Positions 31,192 to 31,319 of a stretch of DNA of 31,319 bases are shown piece after piece (within the stretch, counting starts at the first letter, position 1; every line of letters begins with the position of its first letter). The notes below the pieces were generated by a model that did not search any database, was not told the DNA's origin, and worked only from the letters and a program-made list of their open reading frames with translations. The position numbers and the translations under genes are program-made. This DNA is from JBBQXY01 sp051004815 (GTDB lineage: Bacteria > Chloroflexota > Ktedonobacteria > Ktedonobacterales > Ktedonobacteraceae): assembly GCA_051004815.1 (NCBI GenBank), contig JBPCJY010000231.1, positions 1 through 31,319 on the forward strand, read 5' to 3'.

Positions 31192-31319
31192 AGAAACAAG
31201 CCGTACGATCATTAGGGCCAGTTCGCTCACCTGTTACCAGGCGTCCACGTCTGGTCTATCTACCAAGTGGTCTGCTTGGGATCTTGGTCTCGACATGCGA
31301 GACGGGAAGACTCATCTTG
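31192..31319 (-). rRNA. 23S ribosomal RNA, 3' end (partial)
   Basis: Read on the minus strand, the last 128 bases of the window match the universal 3' end of 23S rRNA. They run from AAGATGAGT, through AAGCAGACCACTTGGTAGAT (equivalent to the E. coli segment ending GTTGATAGGCC), to GAACTGGCCCTAATGA and the closing TACGGCTTG near 31197. The gene continues beyond 31319. The exact 3' boundary is approximate within about ten bases. I could not recognise a standard 5S rRNA between this end and the terminator at 30979. The segment CTCGAACGCAGACG near 31125 only faintly resembles the 5S loop C region. Confidence 0.9.

Noticed and set aside
30958..31230. 90-residue frame at the right edge, minus strand
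   Set aside because: It lies in the rRNA spacer and 23S 3' end and is therefore non-coding.

Overview
The window looks like chromosomal DNA from a Ktedonobacteria-type member of the Chloroflexota. This is inferred from the protein flavour (DUF4386, coiled-coil heptad-repeat protein, FHA-membrane protein, many Ser/Thr/Pro-rich lipoproteins), from long perfect hairpins used as terminators, and from GC-rich palindromic interspersed repeats. No database search was possible, so the assignment is tentative. The right edge (about 31192-31319, minus strand) is the 3' end of a 23S rRNA gene that runs off the window.

Layout, left to right. Bases 1-218 hold no gene I can support. 219-1937: a small conserved protein, a DUF4386 membrane protein and a convergent coiled-coil protein, with a 20-bp hairpin between the last two. 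2154-3302: a CopC-like / YtkA-like exported pair closed by a 26-bp hairpin. 3392-6123: a NarL-type two-component system and a DUF1963 protein. 6189-11309: an exported HNH-type nuclease lipoprotein, then a 1028-residue fusion of an APH-family kinase, an M23 peptidase domain and a class III PLP enzyme, then a class I/II aminotransferase. 11310-12155 is a decayed stretch: a 132-bp inverted-repeat element, a truncated crotonase and a short stand-alone N-terminal-like fragment.

12156-16620 is on the minus strand: an ABC-2 exporter pair behind a textbook TTGACA-N17-TATAAT promoter with an operator-like sequence just downstream, an Xre-type regulator, and an ECF sigma factor overlapping its membrane-anchored putative anti-sigma factor. 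17003-21901: a DUF1028 protein, a lipoprotein, a GltD-like FAD/Fe-S oxidoreductase and an M20 peptidase. 22070-23764 is urocanate hydratase. 23813-26154 looks like an imported and partly decayed catabolic or redox cassette: a zinc alcohol dehydrogenase, a nitroreductase-like gene with an in-frame amber codon, an intact cupin matching the hydroxynitrile-lyase-type family, and an AraC regulator reduced to its two ends.

26204-30951: a 33-bp perfect hairpin, an FHA-domain membrane protein, a second inverted-repeat element, a Bcr-type ABC exporter pair translationally coupled to queG (epoxyqueuosine reductase), and a hairpin that includes the queG stop codon. After that come the rRNA operon terminator and the 23S 3' end. 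The most interesting item is the kinase-peptidase-phospholyase-type fusion with its neighbouring aminotransferase, which suggests phosphorylation of an amino-alcohol or amino acid followed by PLP-dependent elimination.
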